Below, piece by piece: positions 16,041-25,499 of a stretch of 64,000 bases of DNA. Within the stretch, counting starts at the first letter, position 1, and each line of letters opens with the position of its first letter. The DNA is from JAAYED01 sp040772225 (GTDB lineage: Bacteria; Chloroflexota; Anaerolineae; UBA1429), in NCBI GenBank assembly GCA_040772225.1, contig JAXGYO010000002.1:2073890-2137889 (forward strand), in the 5' to 3' direction. The position numbers were made by a program, and so were the translations under genes. The notes beneath the pieces are model-generated. The model was not told where the DNA came from. It ran no database searches and saw only the letters and a list, made by a program, of their open reading frames with translations.

Positions 16041-17042
16041 GTGACGCGACACATTCGCTATCTCGATGAACAGACCATCACACAACTGGAGGAACAATTA
16101 TCAGACGAACGACACGGAGGCAGCAACCGCAGACCCAAACGCACTGCGCCTGCGGCCGATCCAGGGGTGTCCGAGTTCGCCGAGCCGACCGATCTCGAGG
16201 CGGGCTTTGAACCCACCTACCATCCATCGCGCTATGAGCGCACCTGGCTGCTCGGCTCGTTGCGCCCGTTCTATCAGGATGCCATCATCACCGACATCCT
16301 GAGTCTGGCTGCGGGCGGCAAGGAGGCCAGCGTCTATTGCTGCAGCGCGCATCCCTCGACGGGGCGCGCGTGGTTGGCGGCCAAGGTCTACCGGCCGCGC
16401 CAGTTCCGCAGCCTGCGTAACGACAAACTGTACCGTGAGGGTCGGGAGACGTTGACCGACGGAGGACGTGTGGTTAACGCCGGCGACCAGCGCGTCCTGC
16501 GGGCGCTCGGCAAAAAGACCGCCTTTGGCGTGCAGGTGGCGCACACCTCGTGGCTCATGCACGAGTATGTGGCCCTCAAGACCCTGCATGCCGCCGGCGC
16601 TGACGTCCCGGAGCCGCTCGCGGCCCATGACAATGCCCTGGTGATGGACTATCTCGGCGAGCCCGGGGTCTCGGCACCCACGCTTCACGGCGTCCGTCTG
16701 GATCCTGATGAGGCGCCGGCGCTGCTACAGCGGATCATGAGGAACGTCGAGATCATGCTCTCCCTGGGCATGGTGCACGGCGACCTCTCAGCCTATAACG
16801 TGCTGTACTGGTCGGGGCAGATCCTGCTGATTGACTTTCCGCAGGTGGTTAACAGCACGCGCAACCGGGCGGCGCGCCAGCTCTTGCTGCGGGACGTCAC
16901 GCGAGTATGCCAGTATTTCCGCCCTTACGGGATCGTCTCCGACCCCGAGTCCATCGTGGAGGATCTCTGGTATCGCTATGCCGAGGATGCCATCACGTCT
17001 GAGGAGCAGCTCCGGGATCTATACGCGGGACCGATCTCGTAG
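16041..17042 (+). CDS. RIO-family serine/threonine protein kinase
   Basis: This 333-aa kinase has the RIO1-type layout. It shows the nucleotide loop GGKEASVYCC, an ATP-binding Lys in AAKVYRP, the catalytic HGDLSAYNVLYW and the metal-binding LIDFPQVV. RIO kinases in archaea and eukaryotes act in ribosome maturation; bacterial homologues are less understood. The first 60 residues are charged and variable. GTG 16041 is used because AAAGGA lies upstream. The gene stands alone and ends in a strong hairpin terminator. Confidence 0.85.
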   Translation: MTRHIRYLDEQTITQLEEQLSDERHGGSNRRPKRTAPAADPGVSEFAEPTDLEAGFEPTYHPSRYERTWLLGSLRPFYQDAIITDILSLAAGGKEASVYCCSAHPSTGRAWLAAKVYRPRQFRSLRNDKLYREGRETLTDGGRVVNAGDQRVLRALGKKTAFGVQVAHTSWLMHEYVALKTLHAAGADVPEPLAAHDNALVMDYLGEPGVSAPTLHGVRLDPDEAPALLQRIMRNVEIMLSLGMVHGDLSAYNVLYWSGQILLIDFPQVVNSTRNRAARQLLLRDVTRVCQYFRPYGIVSDPESIVEDLWYRYAEDAITSEEQLRDLYAGPIS

Positions 17043-17054
17043 AGCACAGGTCCT

Positions 17055-17094
17055 AGTCCAGGGGGTCTGGCGGTTCGCCAGCTCCCCCTGGACT
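17055..17094. terminator. strong GC-rich hairpin after the RIO kinase gene
   Basis: AGTCCAGGGGG pairs perfectly with CCCCCTGGACT, and an inner TGGCG/CGCCA stem closes on GTT. No T-tract follows. It lies between convergent genes and could terminate from both sides. Confidence 0.7.
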
Positions 17095-17154
17095 GTGCGT
17101 GGCAACGAGGTTCAATGACGGCCTTATCCGCAGGTTGATGCCTGCCAGTGGCCG

Positions 17155-17628
17155 CTATAGCCGCTCTGTATCGCGAGGGCCTTCGGGTCTATCGGCAGAA
17201 AAGCCCTCGCCTGACGGCGGTGCCGGAGACGGTTCGTCAAAAAGGGGCTCGTCCAGGTCGAGCGGGCGCTTCGCCATGTCCGACCAGGGAGTAGCCGCCT
17301 CCGGAAATTGGGCTGCATCCGGGAACGCGACTTGCTCCTCCGAGCGGTCGCGCGTCGCCAGCCCGCGCATCAATGTCGATAGCCCAAAAAGCACCAGGAT
17401 GCCGGGCCAGAGGAGGTCAAACGCGAAAAGAATCGCCAGCCCGATCAACCAGACGGTGCTCTGCCAGGCTAACCAGTCCCACCCGCGCGCCAGCGCGGTC
17501 GGTAGCCCGCTGATGGCCATAACAACGAGAATCCAGGGCCAGATCGAGATAGAAGGCACCAGAAACAGAGCCCCCACACCCACCAGGAATAGGCCAAAGG
17601 ACAGTGCCTTTTCACGGTTCCCGCTCAT
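17155..17628 (-). CDS. small membrane protein, LiaF/DUF5668-like
   Basis: This 157-aa protein has about four short hydrophobic segments in residues 8-85 (FGLFLVGVGALFLV, WPWILVVMAI, VWLIGLAILFAF, LWPGILVLFGLSTLM). The tail of roughly 70 residues is acidic and Pro-rich. The paired Trp-Pro turns between helices resemble the LiaI/LiaF transmembrane domain of envelope-stress proteins. It is divergent from the MBL-fold hydrolase, with a palindrome in the shared intergenic region. Function is not established. Confidence 0.6.
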   Translation of the reverse strand: MSGNREKALSFGLFLVGVGALFLVPSISIWPWILVVMAISGLPTALARGWDWLAWQSTVWLIGLAILFAFDLLWPGILVLFGLSTLMRGLATRDRSEEQVAFPDAAQFPEAATPWSDMAKRPLDLDEPLFDEPSPAPPSGEGFSADRPEGPRDTERL

Positions 17629-17667
17629 CGTTAACCACCTTTGCCAAGTCTCGCTCTGCTGATATCA

Positions 17668-17697
17668 TTACGCAAAGGCGCAGTGACAGTTGCGTAA
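17668..17697. promoter_or_regulatory. inverted-repeat operator in divergent intergenic region
   Basis: Perfect 8-bp arms TTACGCAA (17668-17675) and TTGCGTAA (17690-17697) have start points 22 bp apart, about two helical turns. They lie in the region shared by the divergent membrane-protein and MBL genes. This suits a dimeric regulator; which one is unknown. Confidence 0.5.
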
Positions 17698-17768
17698 CCT
17701 TTCTAACCTGGCGTAAAGCCTGCCCCTCGATCTGGCAAACCACCGCACTACAGAGAAAGGAAGAAAAC

Positions 17769-18575
17769 ATGGTCAGGACCATACAGATCGGTGCCGTGCG
17801 CGTTGCGCAATTGCACGACGGTTACGGCGCCATCGACGGGAACAGGGTGTTCTACCCGGCCACGCAGGCGGAATGGGGCGAGGGCCTGGGCGCGGATCCC
17901 ACGGGATTCATGCTCAACGCCTACCAGCCCCTGCTGATCACCGAGGACGGCGAGCACACGCTGGTGGACACAGGATTTGGCCAGGAGAATACGTCGCGCA
18001 AGGGCGACATCCAGATCGGATTAAAGGAACTGGGCGTCGCACGCGAGGACGTTGCCCGCGTCGTGATCACGCACGCGCACGGCGATCATATCGGGGGCAA
18101 CACCCTCAAGCGCGACGGCCACCTTGTGCCTGCCTACCCCAACGCTGAGTACGTGGTACAGGAGCGAGAGATCGCCGAGATGCGTGCGGCCGACGATGCT
18201 ACCTGGCGTGTCCGGTTCGTCCCGATCCAGGAGGCGGGACGGCTGCGGATCGTCTCCGGGGAGGTGGCTCTGACGCCGGCTCTCACGCTCTGGCCCATGG
18301 AAGGCCATACGGCCGGGCAGCAAGCGGTGCGTATCGCGTCCGAGGGGCAGCACGCCGTGTTCGTGGGCGACCTGGGCCTATCGATCAAGAACTTTTCACA
18401 CCTGGAGTGGGGCTCAAGCTGGGCCTGGTCGCGCGAGGCTGACGAGGCGAACCGCCGCAAGATCGCTGCGTGGGCCGCGGAGCACGATGCCCTGGTGATC
18501 CTGTATCACGATCCGCGCACGCCCTGGTTCCGCATCCGCAAAGAGGGCGACCGGTACGTGACCATCCCGGTCTAG
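17769..18575 (+). CDS. metallo-beta-lactamase-fold hydrolase (lactonase-like)
   Basis: This 268-aa protein carries the dinuclear zinc motif THAHGDH at residues 101-107. Further His/Asp ligands are in PMEGHTAGQ and VFVGDLG, and a C-terminal YHDPRTPW supplies the last His. The arrangement matches quorum-quenching lactonase-like and related MBL hydrolases, but the substrate cannot be read. ATG 17769 follows GAAAGGAAG. The same 17-nt leader-plus-start occurs before the GH51 gene. Confidence 0.85.
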   Translation: MVRTIQIGAVRVAQLHDGYGAIDGNRVFYPATQAEWGEGLGADPTGFMLNAYQPLLITEDGEHTLVDTGFGQENTSRKGDIQIGLKELGVAREDVARVVITHAHGDHIGGNTLKRDGHLVPAYPNAEYVVQEREIAEMRAADDATWRVRFVPIQEAGRLRIVSGEVALTPALTLWPMEGHTAGQQAVRIASEGQHAVFVGDLGLSIKNFSHLEWGSSWAWSREADEANRRKIAAWAAEHDALVILYHDPRTPWFRIRKEGDRYVTIPV

Positions 18576-18621
18576 CCCCTCGCTGCCCGGGGCGCACCCG
18601 GAAACTATTCCGGCTGCCGTG

Positions 18622-20271
18622 TCAGGGGCCAGGCGTACCTGACCGGCGGCCCAGGCGGCGCCCGATGACCCCCCATAGCATATCGATCTCGTCGATGTGC
18701 AGCACCCAGGCTAGCGCCAGAAAGGCGAGAACGCCGAGAGACGCCGGCACGGCTGCCAGCAGGGCACTCCCCAACAGCCCGGCGGGCGCCAGCGGCAGGA
18801 TCAGGCGGTAGGCACCGAACGCCACCAGTCCCATTCCCAGCGAGGCGCCAGAAGCCTGCAGCGTGGCGCGGATCACCCCATAGCCGCCCATCCCCCCGAA
18901 CCGTCGCGCAAAGACCACCAGCATGATCACCGCGTGCGCCAACCACTGGACGGCATTGGCCGCCACCAGACCGATAAAGCCACGATTCAGGGCAAAGGCC
19001 AGCAGAGGCGCCACCGCCAGATAGATCAGCACGGAAACGACCCCCACCATGACAGGAGTTCGTGTATCCTTCTGGGCGTAAAAGGCAAACACCAGCGGGA
19101 GATCGATGGCGGAAAAGGGCAGCCCGATGAGATAGACGCGCAGGGCGCGAAGGGACTGGGCCGTATCCTCGGCCGTGAACACGCCATGCTGAAAGATGAG
19201 TTCGATGACGGGCTGGCCGAGCACGAACAGCCCAACCCCGGCGGGGATGATGAGCACCAGCACCAGTCGCAATCCCCGCGTGAGGGTCCGCTTAAAGGCG
19301 CTCAGCTCGCGCGTGGCGTCCATCTGCGAGAGCGTGGGCAGCACTGCCAGCGAGATCGCCATAGAGACCAGTCCCAGCGGCAACTGCACCAGAAACGTCG
19401 CCTTGGTCATCCAGGTGATCGCCTCAGGAGCGGTGCGCGAGGCAAAGTTGCGATCGATGATGATCCCAAGGTTCTGAATGACGATACTGAGCACCACCGG
19501 CGCGTAGAGCGCCCCGATTCTGCGAATCACCGGATGCCGCCAGTTCCAGCGCCACCGCAGGCGCACGCCGCGCATCCCCGGTATCTGCACCAGTAGCTGG
19601 AAGAGGGCCCCCACCAGGATAGACACACTTAACGAAGCGATGTCGAACCTGCCGGCGAGCACCCACACGGCGAGGATAATGCCCAGATTGTGGGCCGGCG
19701 CTCCCATGGAGGGATAGGCAAACGCCTGTCGCGCATAGTGATAGGCCTGCAGCATGCCCGAGATCCCATAGATGATGATCGCGGGGACGATGAGCCGCAA
19801 GAGTAACGTCGTGGTCTGGAGCAGTGCCGCATCAAACCCACCCACCAGCAGCGGCGCCAGCCAGGGAGCGCCCACCAGGAGGGCAGCGGTCACAATGACA
19901 AAGATCCCGGTCGAGAGCGAGAGGAGAATCGACAGTACCTCCTCCAGCTCCGCGTGACGCTCAGGGGTGTCGTCCTCGGTGTACTCGCTGAGTACCGGCA
20001 CGAGCGCCGCGGACAGCATCCCTCCCACCAGCAGCTCATAGACCATCTTGGGGACGGCGCTCACGGCATCGAACGCGCTGGTGGCCCCGCTGGCGCCGAA
20101 ACGGCCCGAGATGACGCTCTCGCGCAGCACGCCCAGCACGCGCGAGGCGACATTACCCAGCGAGTTGATGCCCGCCGCGCGCGCAATGCCGCCGGTCGCT
20201 CTCCCCCCCGGAGGCGGAGCGGGCGGCACGGCGGCGTCTAGACCGGGCGACGGGCGCTCGGAAAGCGTCAC
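18622..20271 (-). CDS. murJ: MurJ/MviN lipid II flippase
   Basis: This 549-aa polytopic protein is of MurJ/MviN type, expected to flip lipid II across the membrane for peptidoglycan synthesis. Family features include SRVLGVLRESVISGRFG near residues 43-60 and about 14 hydrophobic helices. The segments ALVPVLSEY and VLPTLSQMDA also match MurJ. The first 35 residues are Pro/Gly-rich. Its ATG overlaps the TGA of the upstream aminotransferase gene by 4 nt, so the two are co-transcribed, a pairing with no obvious functional logic. Confidence 0.85.
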   Translation of the reverse strand: MTLSERPSPGLDAAVPPAPPPGGRATGGIARAAGINSLGNVASRVLGVLRESVISGRFGASGATSAFDAVSAVPKMVYELLVGGMLSAALVPVLSEYTEDDTPERHAELEEVLSILLSLSTGIFVIVTAALLVGAPWLAPLLVGGFDAALLQTTTLLLRLIVPAIIIYGISGMLQAYHYARQAFAYPSMGAPAHNLGIILAVWVLAGRFDIASLSVSILVGALFQLLVQIPGMRGVRLRWRWNWRHPVIRRIGALYAPVVLSIVIQNLGIIIDRNFASRTAPEAITWMTKATFLVQLPLGLVSMAISLAVLPTLSQMDATRELSAFKRTLTRGLRLVLVLIIPAGVGLFVLGQPVIELIFQHGVFTAEDTAQSLRALRVYLIGLPFSAIDLPLVFAFYAQKDTRTPVMVGVVSVLIYLAVAPLLAFALNRGFIGLVAANAVQWLAHAVIMLVVFARRFGGMGGYGVIRATLQASGASLGMGLVAFGAYRLILPLAPAGLLGSALLAAVPASLGVLAFLALAWVLHIDEIDMLWGVIGRRLGRRSGTPGP

Positions 20272-21347
20272 GACATCTCTTTCAGTACGGTGCGCATGGC
20301 GTCGAACACCTCATCCAGGTCACGCTCACTGACATAGCCCATGTGCCCGATGCGAACCATCTCCACCGAGGGGTCACGACCGGTGGCACAGACGATGCCG
20401 TAGCGCTCGCGCAGGGTCTTGAGCACCTTGCCGGTATCCACTCCCTCAGGCATGGTCAGGGCCGTCACCGTATTGGAGCGGTACCCCTCTGCGGCATAAA
20501 GATGCGCCCCCACGGCCTCGACGCCCTTGCGGCAATAGTCACCGATCGCCTGGTGACGCTGCTGGATCACCTCGGGACCCTCCTGCACCATTTTGGCCAG
20601 GCTCACGTGCAACGCATACAGAGCGGGCAGGTTGGGCGTTGACGGGGTCTGGTTGCGGACGCCATAGCGCCGCGCCTCGCCCAGGTCGAAATAGTAGCGC
20701 GGGCAGCGGGCGGCCTCCCAGGCCTGCCAGGCGCGCGCATTGAACGAGATGAACGCCAGTCCGGGAGGAGCCATCCAGGCCTTTTGCGAGCCAGCGATCA
20801 CCACATCGATATCCAGCTCATCCTGTGGGAGGCGGATTGCCCCCAGGCCGGAGATGGCATCGACGATGAGCAACGGGGAAGGGTCAGCCGACCGGACCAC
20901 AGCACTGAGCTCGCGCATCGGGTTCGTGACGCCAGTGGAGGTCTCGTTCTGAGTAATCAGTACAGCCTTGAAAGGGCCATCCGAGCGGAGTCGCTCCGCA
21001 AGCTCCGCCGGATCGGCGGCCTGCCCCATCGTGACGTTCATCCAGGTCACGTCGACGCCGAATCGCGAGGCAATGGTGCCGAATCGCTTGCCAAAGACGC
21101 CCAGGTTCACCACGAGGATGCGATCCCCTGGCGACAGGGTATTCACGATGGCAGCTTCCATCGCGCCGGTACCGGAAGAGGTAAGCACATACAGGTCGTT
21201 TTCGGTCTCGAAAAAGACCTTGAGCCAGGCGGTGACGTCTCCAAAGAGGGCCTCAAACTCTGGGCCGCGATGGTCGATCATCTGCTGGGACATGGCCGCT
21301 AACACATCATCAGGGAGAGGGGTCGGTCCGGGAATTCGCAGGTTCAT
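20268..21347 (-). CDS. class V PLP aminotransferase (serine/alanine-glyoxylate type)
   Basis: This 359-aa aminotransferase begins with LRIPGPTPLPDDVLAAMS, typical of the serine-pyruvate/alanine-glyoxylate group. It has the cofactor-binding TSSGTGAMEA and the PLP Lys189 in AGSQKAWMAPPG. Related enzymes make glycine from glyoxylate, or act on phosphonates or purine intermediates. The GGAGGTAAC ribosome binding site lies 6 nt before the ATG. MurJ follows with a 4-nt overlap. Confidence 0.85.
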   Translation of the reverse strand: MNLRIPGPTPLPDDVLAAMSQQMIDHRGPEFEALFGDVTAWLKVFFETENDLYVLTSSGTGAMEAAIVNTLSPGDRILVVNLGVFGKRFGTIASRFGVDVTWMNVTMGQAADPAELAERLRSDGPFKAVLITQNETSTGVTNPMRELSAVVRSADPSPLLIVDAISGLGAIRLPQDELDIDVVIAGSQKAWMAPPGLAFISFNARAWQAWEAARCPRYYFDLGEARRYGVRNQTPSTPNLPALYALHVSLAKMVQEGPEVIQQRHQAIGDYCRKGVEAVGAHLYAAEGYRSNTVTALTMPEGVDTGKVLKTLRERYGIVCATGRDPSVEMVRIGHMGYVSERDLDEVFDAMRTVLKEMS

Positions 21348-21503
21348 GGGTTACCTCCAGAGAACGCCAAGCCGGTACCTATGGCACACCTTGCCGCTCA
21401 TTCAGGCCTCGTTGTCTGAAGACTGGCCACATCATAGTGTGACCGGCGCCGGCGCGCAAAAGCGCACCAACGCCGGTCGCCCCACACCACTTGGGCTTAC
21501 AGC

Positions 21504-24500
21504 CTAAAGCGCGGCAAGTTCGCGCATCGATAACGCTCGTTCCATATCCGGCGCCAGGTAAAAGTACCAGGTCACCTCGCGAGAGACATGGCCATCAAGC
21601 GCAACCGTGCCAGACAGGGAAAACCCGCGACCTACTGTGCCCGTGTCGCTCAGGCTCAGCCGTCTCTGAGGACAGACCGAAAGCAGGCTGGCGCCGCTGG
21701 CCTCGTCGGTCAGCGCGCCCCAGGTGCGCCCCGCGTACCAGGCCCCCCACGGTGTCGGCCGCCGCCAGACGTCGTCGCCCACGAGCGAAAGCCGCGCAGG
21801 GTCGCCACCCAGGCTAAAGTCAGCGCCGCCCCCGATCATGATCTCCTGCCGGGTAGCCCGCAGGTTGGTCAGGCGCAGTACCGCCTTGACCAGCGGAGAC
21901 TGCGGGAGCGTGACATAGTCCATCTCGACCGCCAGATCATGCAGCTCCTTGCGCTCCGGGCGGCCGCGCAGCCGCACCCCTGCCCATGGCAAACCATCGA
22001 CATCCGAGTACAGGTCCTCGACCGTGAACCGTTCGTGAACCAGGTTGCCGCAAGACTCGGCATCATCGTTGAGGAACACCTTGAGCTGGATGCCACCATA
22101 CCAGGGATACGCCCAGGCGTGGCCCGAGGGCGTCGGGAACGAGGAATGCAGTTGCTCCTCTCCGGCCTGGGTCCAGCTGATGAGGCTGGGGCCGTACTCG
22201 GGAGCGACAACCAGGGTGCATCTTCCGTTGTCGATCACGCGCACGGGCTGCCCTTTGCGAACGTCCTCTGTGATCGACACCGAGCCCGGAGACCCGAGTC
22301 GTAGCACGCTCGCGTTGGAGCGTGCCGCCATCGTGCGCAGCCGGAGATCCAGATCCACAGGATAGCACCCCGCCTCAGCAGGCACCTGCAAGCGCAGCGG
22401 CACCTGGACGGCACGCCCGCGTGAGAGTGCCTCTACCGGGAAGCGCGCCGGCTCTGCGTTTAGACCCCGGCCCCCCGTGACTGCAAGCACGCCCTCCATC
22501 ACCCGGGCGGAGGCCGAGTCCACCGTCACCACGGTTTCCAGGCTGTCGCCGACCGTGGCCAGCACGGGACTCGGTAACGCCGCCTGCACCACGCCTCGCG
22601 CAACGGGCTCGCCTACCTCCTCGGTGCGCGCCCGCTGCCCAGCCCAGTGCAAGAGCGCAGCGCGGGCAGCCCGCCAGTCGCCGCCGCCCGTCCACAGCGC
22701 GTAGCGCGCCACGGGCGAGCGTTGGCCCCTGGAGAGCGATAGCGGAGCGGTCATCAGCCTCAACGCCCACTGGCCATGCCGGACACGTTCTGTCTGAGCG
22801 GACCAGGCCATGCCGCCAGCAACGCCATCGCGTTCCACGGCGATCCAGGGTTCGGCATAGTCCTCCGATGTCGCCGGCATCTCGTCGGCATCGACGGGAT
22901 AGTTGGACATGGGGGCACGGATGTGGCCCATATTCAGCGGCGTCGTTGCGGTCAACCGGGGGTTGTCTTGCCACTGGCTCTCCATGATCAGCCGGCCCTC
23001 GTAAGGCCCGGTGCCCAAACAGGTGAGCTGTTGTTCAACCGTTACCAGACTGTTGGCGGAGAGCGCCACGGTCAGATCCATGAACGTATCGTCATAGTGC
23101 TCTGGCTCGCCGTGCATGCGCACCGCCGCCCGGCCATCCTCGTTCGCCAGCGTCAGGCTGAAATGCTTCTTGTCAAACGCGCTGGGCGAATAGGGCGGGC
23201 CGGCCAGCGGTCGAGCACTGAACAGCGTCAGACCAGAATCCTTGTGGGTGATCCGGATGGTACCCAGCCGGGCTGCGACGGTCAGCCTCACGGTGTCGGT
23301 CTCGAGACGGGCGCTTTCCTTGCCCGCCTGTGCCAGCACGCCCCCCGCAGCCACGCAAAAAAGGGTTAGCTCTTCCTTGACGGGCTTGAACGCTGCGTCC
23401 GCGGGGACCAGCCTCACCTGCAGCGTGTGAACCCCAGGGATTGTGGGCGTCGCCGAGAGCGCCAACACTGCGTGGCCAAGAGGATCCAGTTCTACCGTTT
23501 GCTCGGTCCAGTCAATCGCGAGGCCCTCGGAAGGGATCACATGACACGTCGCGCTGATCGCCGTCTCCAGTTCGCTATGGACCTGTAGCGCAATCGATGT
23601 ACACACGCCAGGAGCTAGGCTCAAGGTGCCCGGGCAGGTGTCCACGCTGATCGGCGCGCGGGCGCGCAGGCCCGAGAACAACTCAACCTCATTGTGGTCC
23701 AGCATGATCAGCGTGCGCACCACGGGAGCCGTGCCGTCGGGCTTGGCACGGGGCGCCTCATCGGTGACCTGAACGCTGGCCACGTGCTCCACGGTCAGTC
23801 CGCCCGGGACAGTGAACGCGTCCCGGTGATCGATCTTGAGCCCATCCGCACCCATAGCGTGCAGATGCACATGGATCGCCTCGCTGCCCTTGTTCTGGAT
23901 GCGCCAGTTCATCTGCACAGACGTCCCCTGCAGGGGCTCTATCTCGCTCGGGATAGCGGCCACCAGGACGTCGCCGTTCTCAACGGCACAGGGCCCCTGA
24001 GCCTCACGATCGATCCAGATGGTAAGCGACTCGCCCTCTGCCTCCCAGTGCTGACGATAGACCTTGAGCCCCTCCCAGCGCTCGTCATCGGGCCGCTGCT
24101 CCAACGTGCGCACGTAGGTGCTGTACCAGTCATGCCTGTCGAAGAAACGACGCGCCAGCGGCATCTGCAGCGCGCCGGGGATAAAGTTCTGCATCCATAC
24201 CGACGTATCAGGCCGCCAGAAATGCCCGGTCTTTTTGTAGGCCGGCACTGACTTGAAATTCGCCGACCAGGTGCCCAGCGTCTGGTAGACCCAGCCCTGC
24301 TGCACAGAGCGCTCGATGGTGGCCTGGAGCAGCCGGCGCCCGACAGAACGGCCATGATAATCGGGATGGACGTTGAGCAGGTCCAGATAGCCCGAGTCAT
24401 ATTGTCCTGTGGGCCAGGGTGTCCCCTCAAAAAGCGAGCTGTAGCCCACCAGGCGATCGCCGTCCTCGGCCACAAAGGTAACGAGCGTCCGCTCGGATTC

Positions 24501-24644
24501 CATCCACTCGCGCACGTTTTCCTCGGTGAGCGGCAGGCCAGCCGTAAAGCCGCCCGGCCACGCTGGTTCGCTCTCATTAAAGAGGTCTGCCAGCTTCTGG
24601 CAGTCGTGCTCGATATCCAGTTGACGAATAGTGATTTCAGACAC
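21504..24644 (-). CDS. very large GNAT acetyltransferase fusion with beta-rich C-terminal region
   Basis: Residues 1-160 form a GNAT domain (beta strand VTFVAEDGDRLVGYSSL, acetyl-CoA loop GRSVGRRLL). The following roughly 880 residues are mostly beta-strand-like, with CARDB/NEW3-like stretches in the middle. A C-terminal third (from NGRCTLVVAPEYGPSLISW) resembles aldose-epimerase/carbohydrate-binding folds. No signal peptide is seen, so it is probably cytosolic. GTG 24644 (VSEITIRQL) is chosen because the domain begins there; an upstream ATG at 24785 would add 47 Arg-rich residues unlike the rest. GNAT proteins normally have 150-300 residues. Function is not known. Confidence 0.7.
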   Translation of the reverse strand: MSEITIRQLDIEHDCQKLADLFNESEPAWPGGFTAGLPLTEENVREWMESERTLVTFVAEDGDRLVGYSSLFEGTPWPTGQYDSGYLDLLNVHPDYHGRSVGRRLLQATIERSVQQGWVYQTLGTWSANFKSVPAYKKTGHFWRPDTSVWMQNFIPGALQMPLARRFFDRHDWYSTYVRTLEQRPDDERWEGLKVYRQHWEAEGESLTIWIDREAQGPCAVENGDVLVAAIPSEIEPLQGTSVQMNWRIQNKGSEAIHVHLHAMGADGLKIDHRDAFTVPGGLTVEHVASVQVTDEAPRAKPDGTAPVVRTLIMLDHNEVELFSGLRARAPISVDTCPGTLSLAPGVCTSIALQVHSELETAISATCHVIPSEGLAIDWTEQTVELDPLGHAVLALSATPTIPGVHTLQVRLVPADAAFKPVKEELTLFCVAAGGVLAQAGKESARLETDTVRLTVAARLGTIRITHKDSGLTLFSARPLAGPPYSPSAFDKKHFSLTLANEDGRAAVRMHGEPEHYDDTFMDLTVALSANSLVTVEQQLTCLGTGPYEGRLIMESQWQDNPRLTATTPLNMGHIRAPMSNYPVDADEMPATSEDYAEPWIAVERDGVAGGMAWSAQTERVRHGQWALRLMTAPLSLSRGQRSPVARYALWTGGGDWRAARAALLHWAGQRARTEEVGEPVARGVVQAALPSPVLATVGDSLETVVTVDSASARVMEGVLAVTGGRGLNAEPARFPVEALSRGRAVQVPLRLQVPAEAGCYPVDLDLRLRTMAARSNASVLRLGSPGSVSITEDVRKGQPVRVIDNGRCTLVVAPEYGPSLISWTQAGEEQLHSSFPTPSGHAWAYPWYGGIQLKVFLNDDAESCGNLVHERFTVEDLYSDVDGLPWAGVRLRGRPERKELHDLAVEMDYVTLPQSPLVKAVLRLTNLRATRQEIMIGGGADFSLGGDPARLSLVGDDVWRRPTPWGAWYAGRTWGALTDEASGASLLSVCPQRRLSLSDTGTVGRGFSLSGTVALDGHVSREVTWYFYLAPDMERALSMRELAAL

Positions 24645-24794
24645 AGGAGGCCCCCAGAGGTCAAGTGTTTCGTCTCGCGCCCCCACGCGGGCGCGCAAGC
24701 CAGCGGCGATTATAGCGCCGGTCGAACGACGTGTCGACTGTGGTAAAGACGAGGGAAGAGCATCGTGCCGGAGACACCGGCTCACTGGCGAGCG

Positions 24795-25496
24795 CTACAG
24801 CTGATCCAACGCCGCAGGCAGATCGCTGAGGCGCTCGAGGACAAAATCCGGGTGGCAGTCGGCTACGCGGCGGTCGTGCACTTGAATAGTCAATCCTGCG
24901 CGCAGCCCCGCCGCCTGTGCCCCCAGGATGTCCGTCGCGGGCGTATCGCCCACGTGCACGGTCTCTGCGGGCGACACGCCGAGAGCGGCCATGGTCAAAT
25001 GAAAGGCCTGGGACTGCCGCTTGGTCACGCCAGTTTCATTGGAAAAGGTCAGCCAGTCAAAGAGCGAGCGGATACCCTGCGCAGCCATGTACTCGCGCGC
25101 TCCGGTGCCCGGGGTAGCCCCCGTATCGGAGATGAGGCCTATGAGGAGACCCCGCTGCCGTAACGCCACCAGCATCTCCCGGACGCCGGGCACCAGGCTC
25201 GGCGCTTGATTTACGTGTGCCTGCTCCCAGGCGGTGAGCGTCGCCTGGTAGGCGGGGGGACGCAGGGTCGTCCCCAGCTCGTCCAGCGCCATGCTCAGTA
25301 TGGACGCCGGTGGCAGCCCCCAGCCGTGCGAACCGGCCTCGAGAAACCGTGCCCAGGCGACCGCATAGGCGGCCGCCGCGCGCTCGCGCGACACGCCTGG
25401 CAATGCCGCCAAAAGGACGGCAACCCGCGCCTGAGACCCGCTCTGCCGGTCATCGATCAGGGTCCCCCAGAAATCCAGCGTCACCGCCTTGAGCAT
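24795..25496 (-). CDS. HAD-superfamily hydrolase
   Basis: This 233-aa HAD phosphatase-type protein has motif I LDFWGTL (nucleophile Asp8; the usual second Asp is Trp, as in several haloacid-dehalogenase-like groups). Motif II is LISDTGA, motif III is the Lys in GVTKRQ and motif IV is VHVGDTPATDI. An alpha-helical cap lies between about residues 18 and 85. It lies 3 nt downstream of the PHP gene, so they form an operon. Substrate unknown; a small phosphorylated metabolite is likely. Confidence 0.8.
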   Translation of the reverse strand: MLKAVTLDFWGTLIDDRQSGSQARVAVLLAALPGVSRERAAAAYAVAWARFLEAGSHGWGLPPASILSMALDELGTTLRPPAYQATLTAWEQAHVNQAPSLVPGVREMLVALRQRGLLIGLISDTGATPGTGAREYMAAQGIRSLFDWLTFSNETGVTKRQSQAFHLTMAALGVSPAETVHVGDTPATDILGAQAAGLRAGLTIQVHDRRVADCHPDFVLERLSDLPAALDQL

Positions 25497-25499
25497 ACC

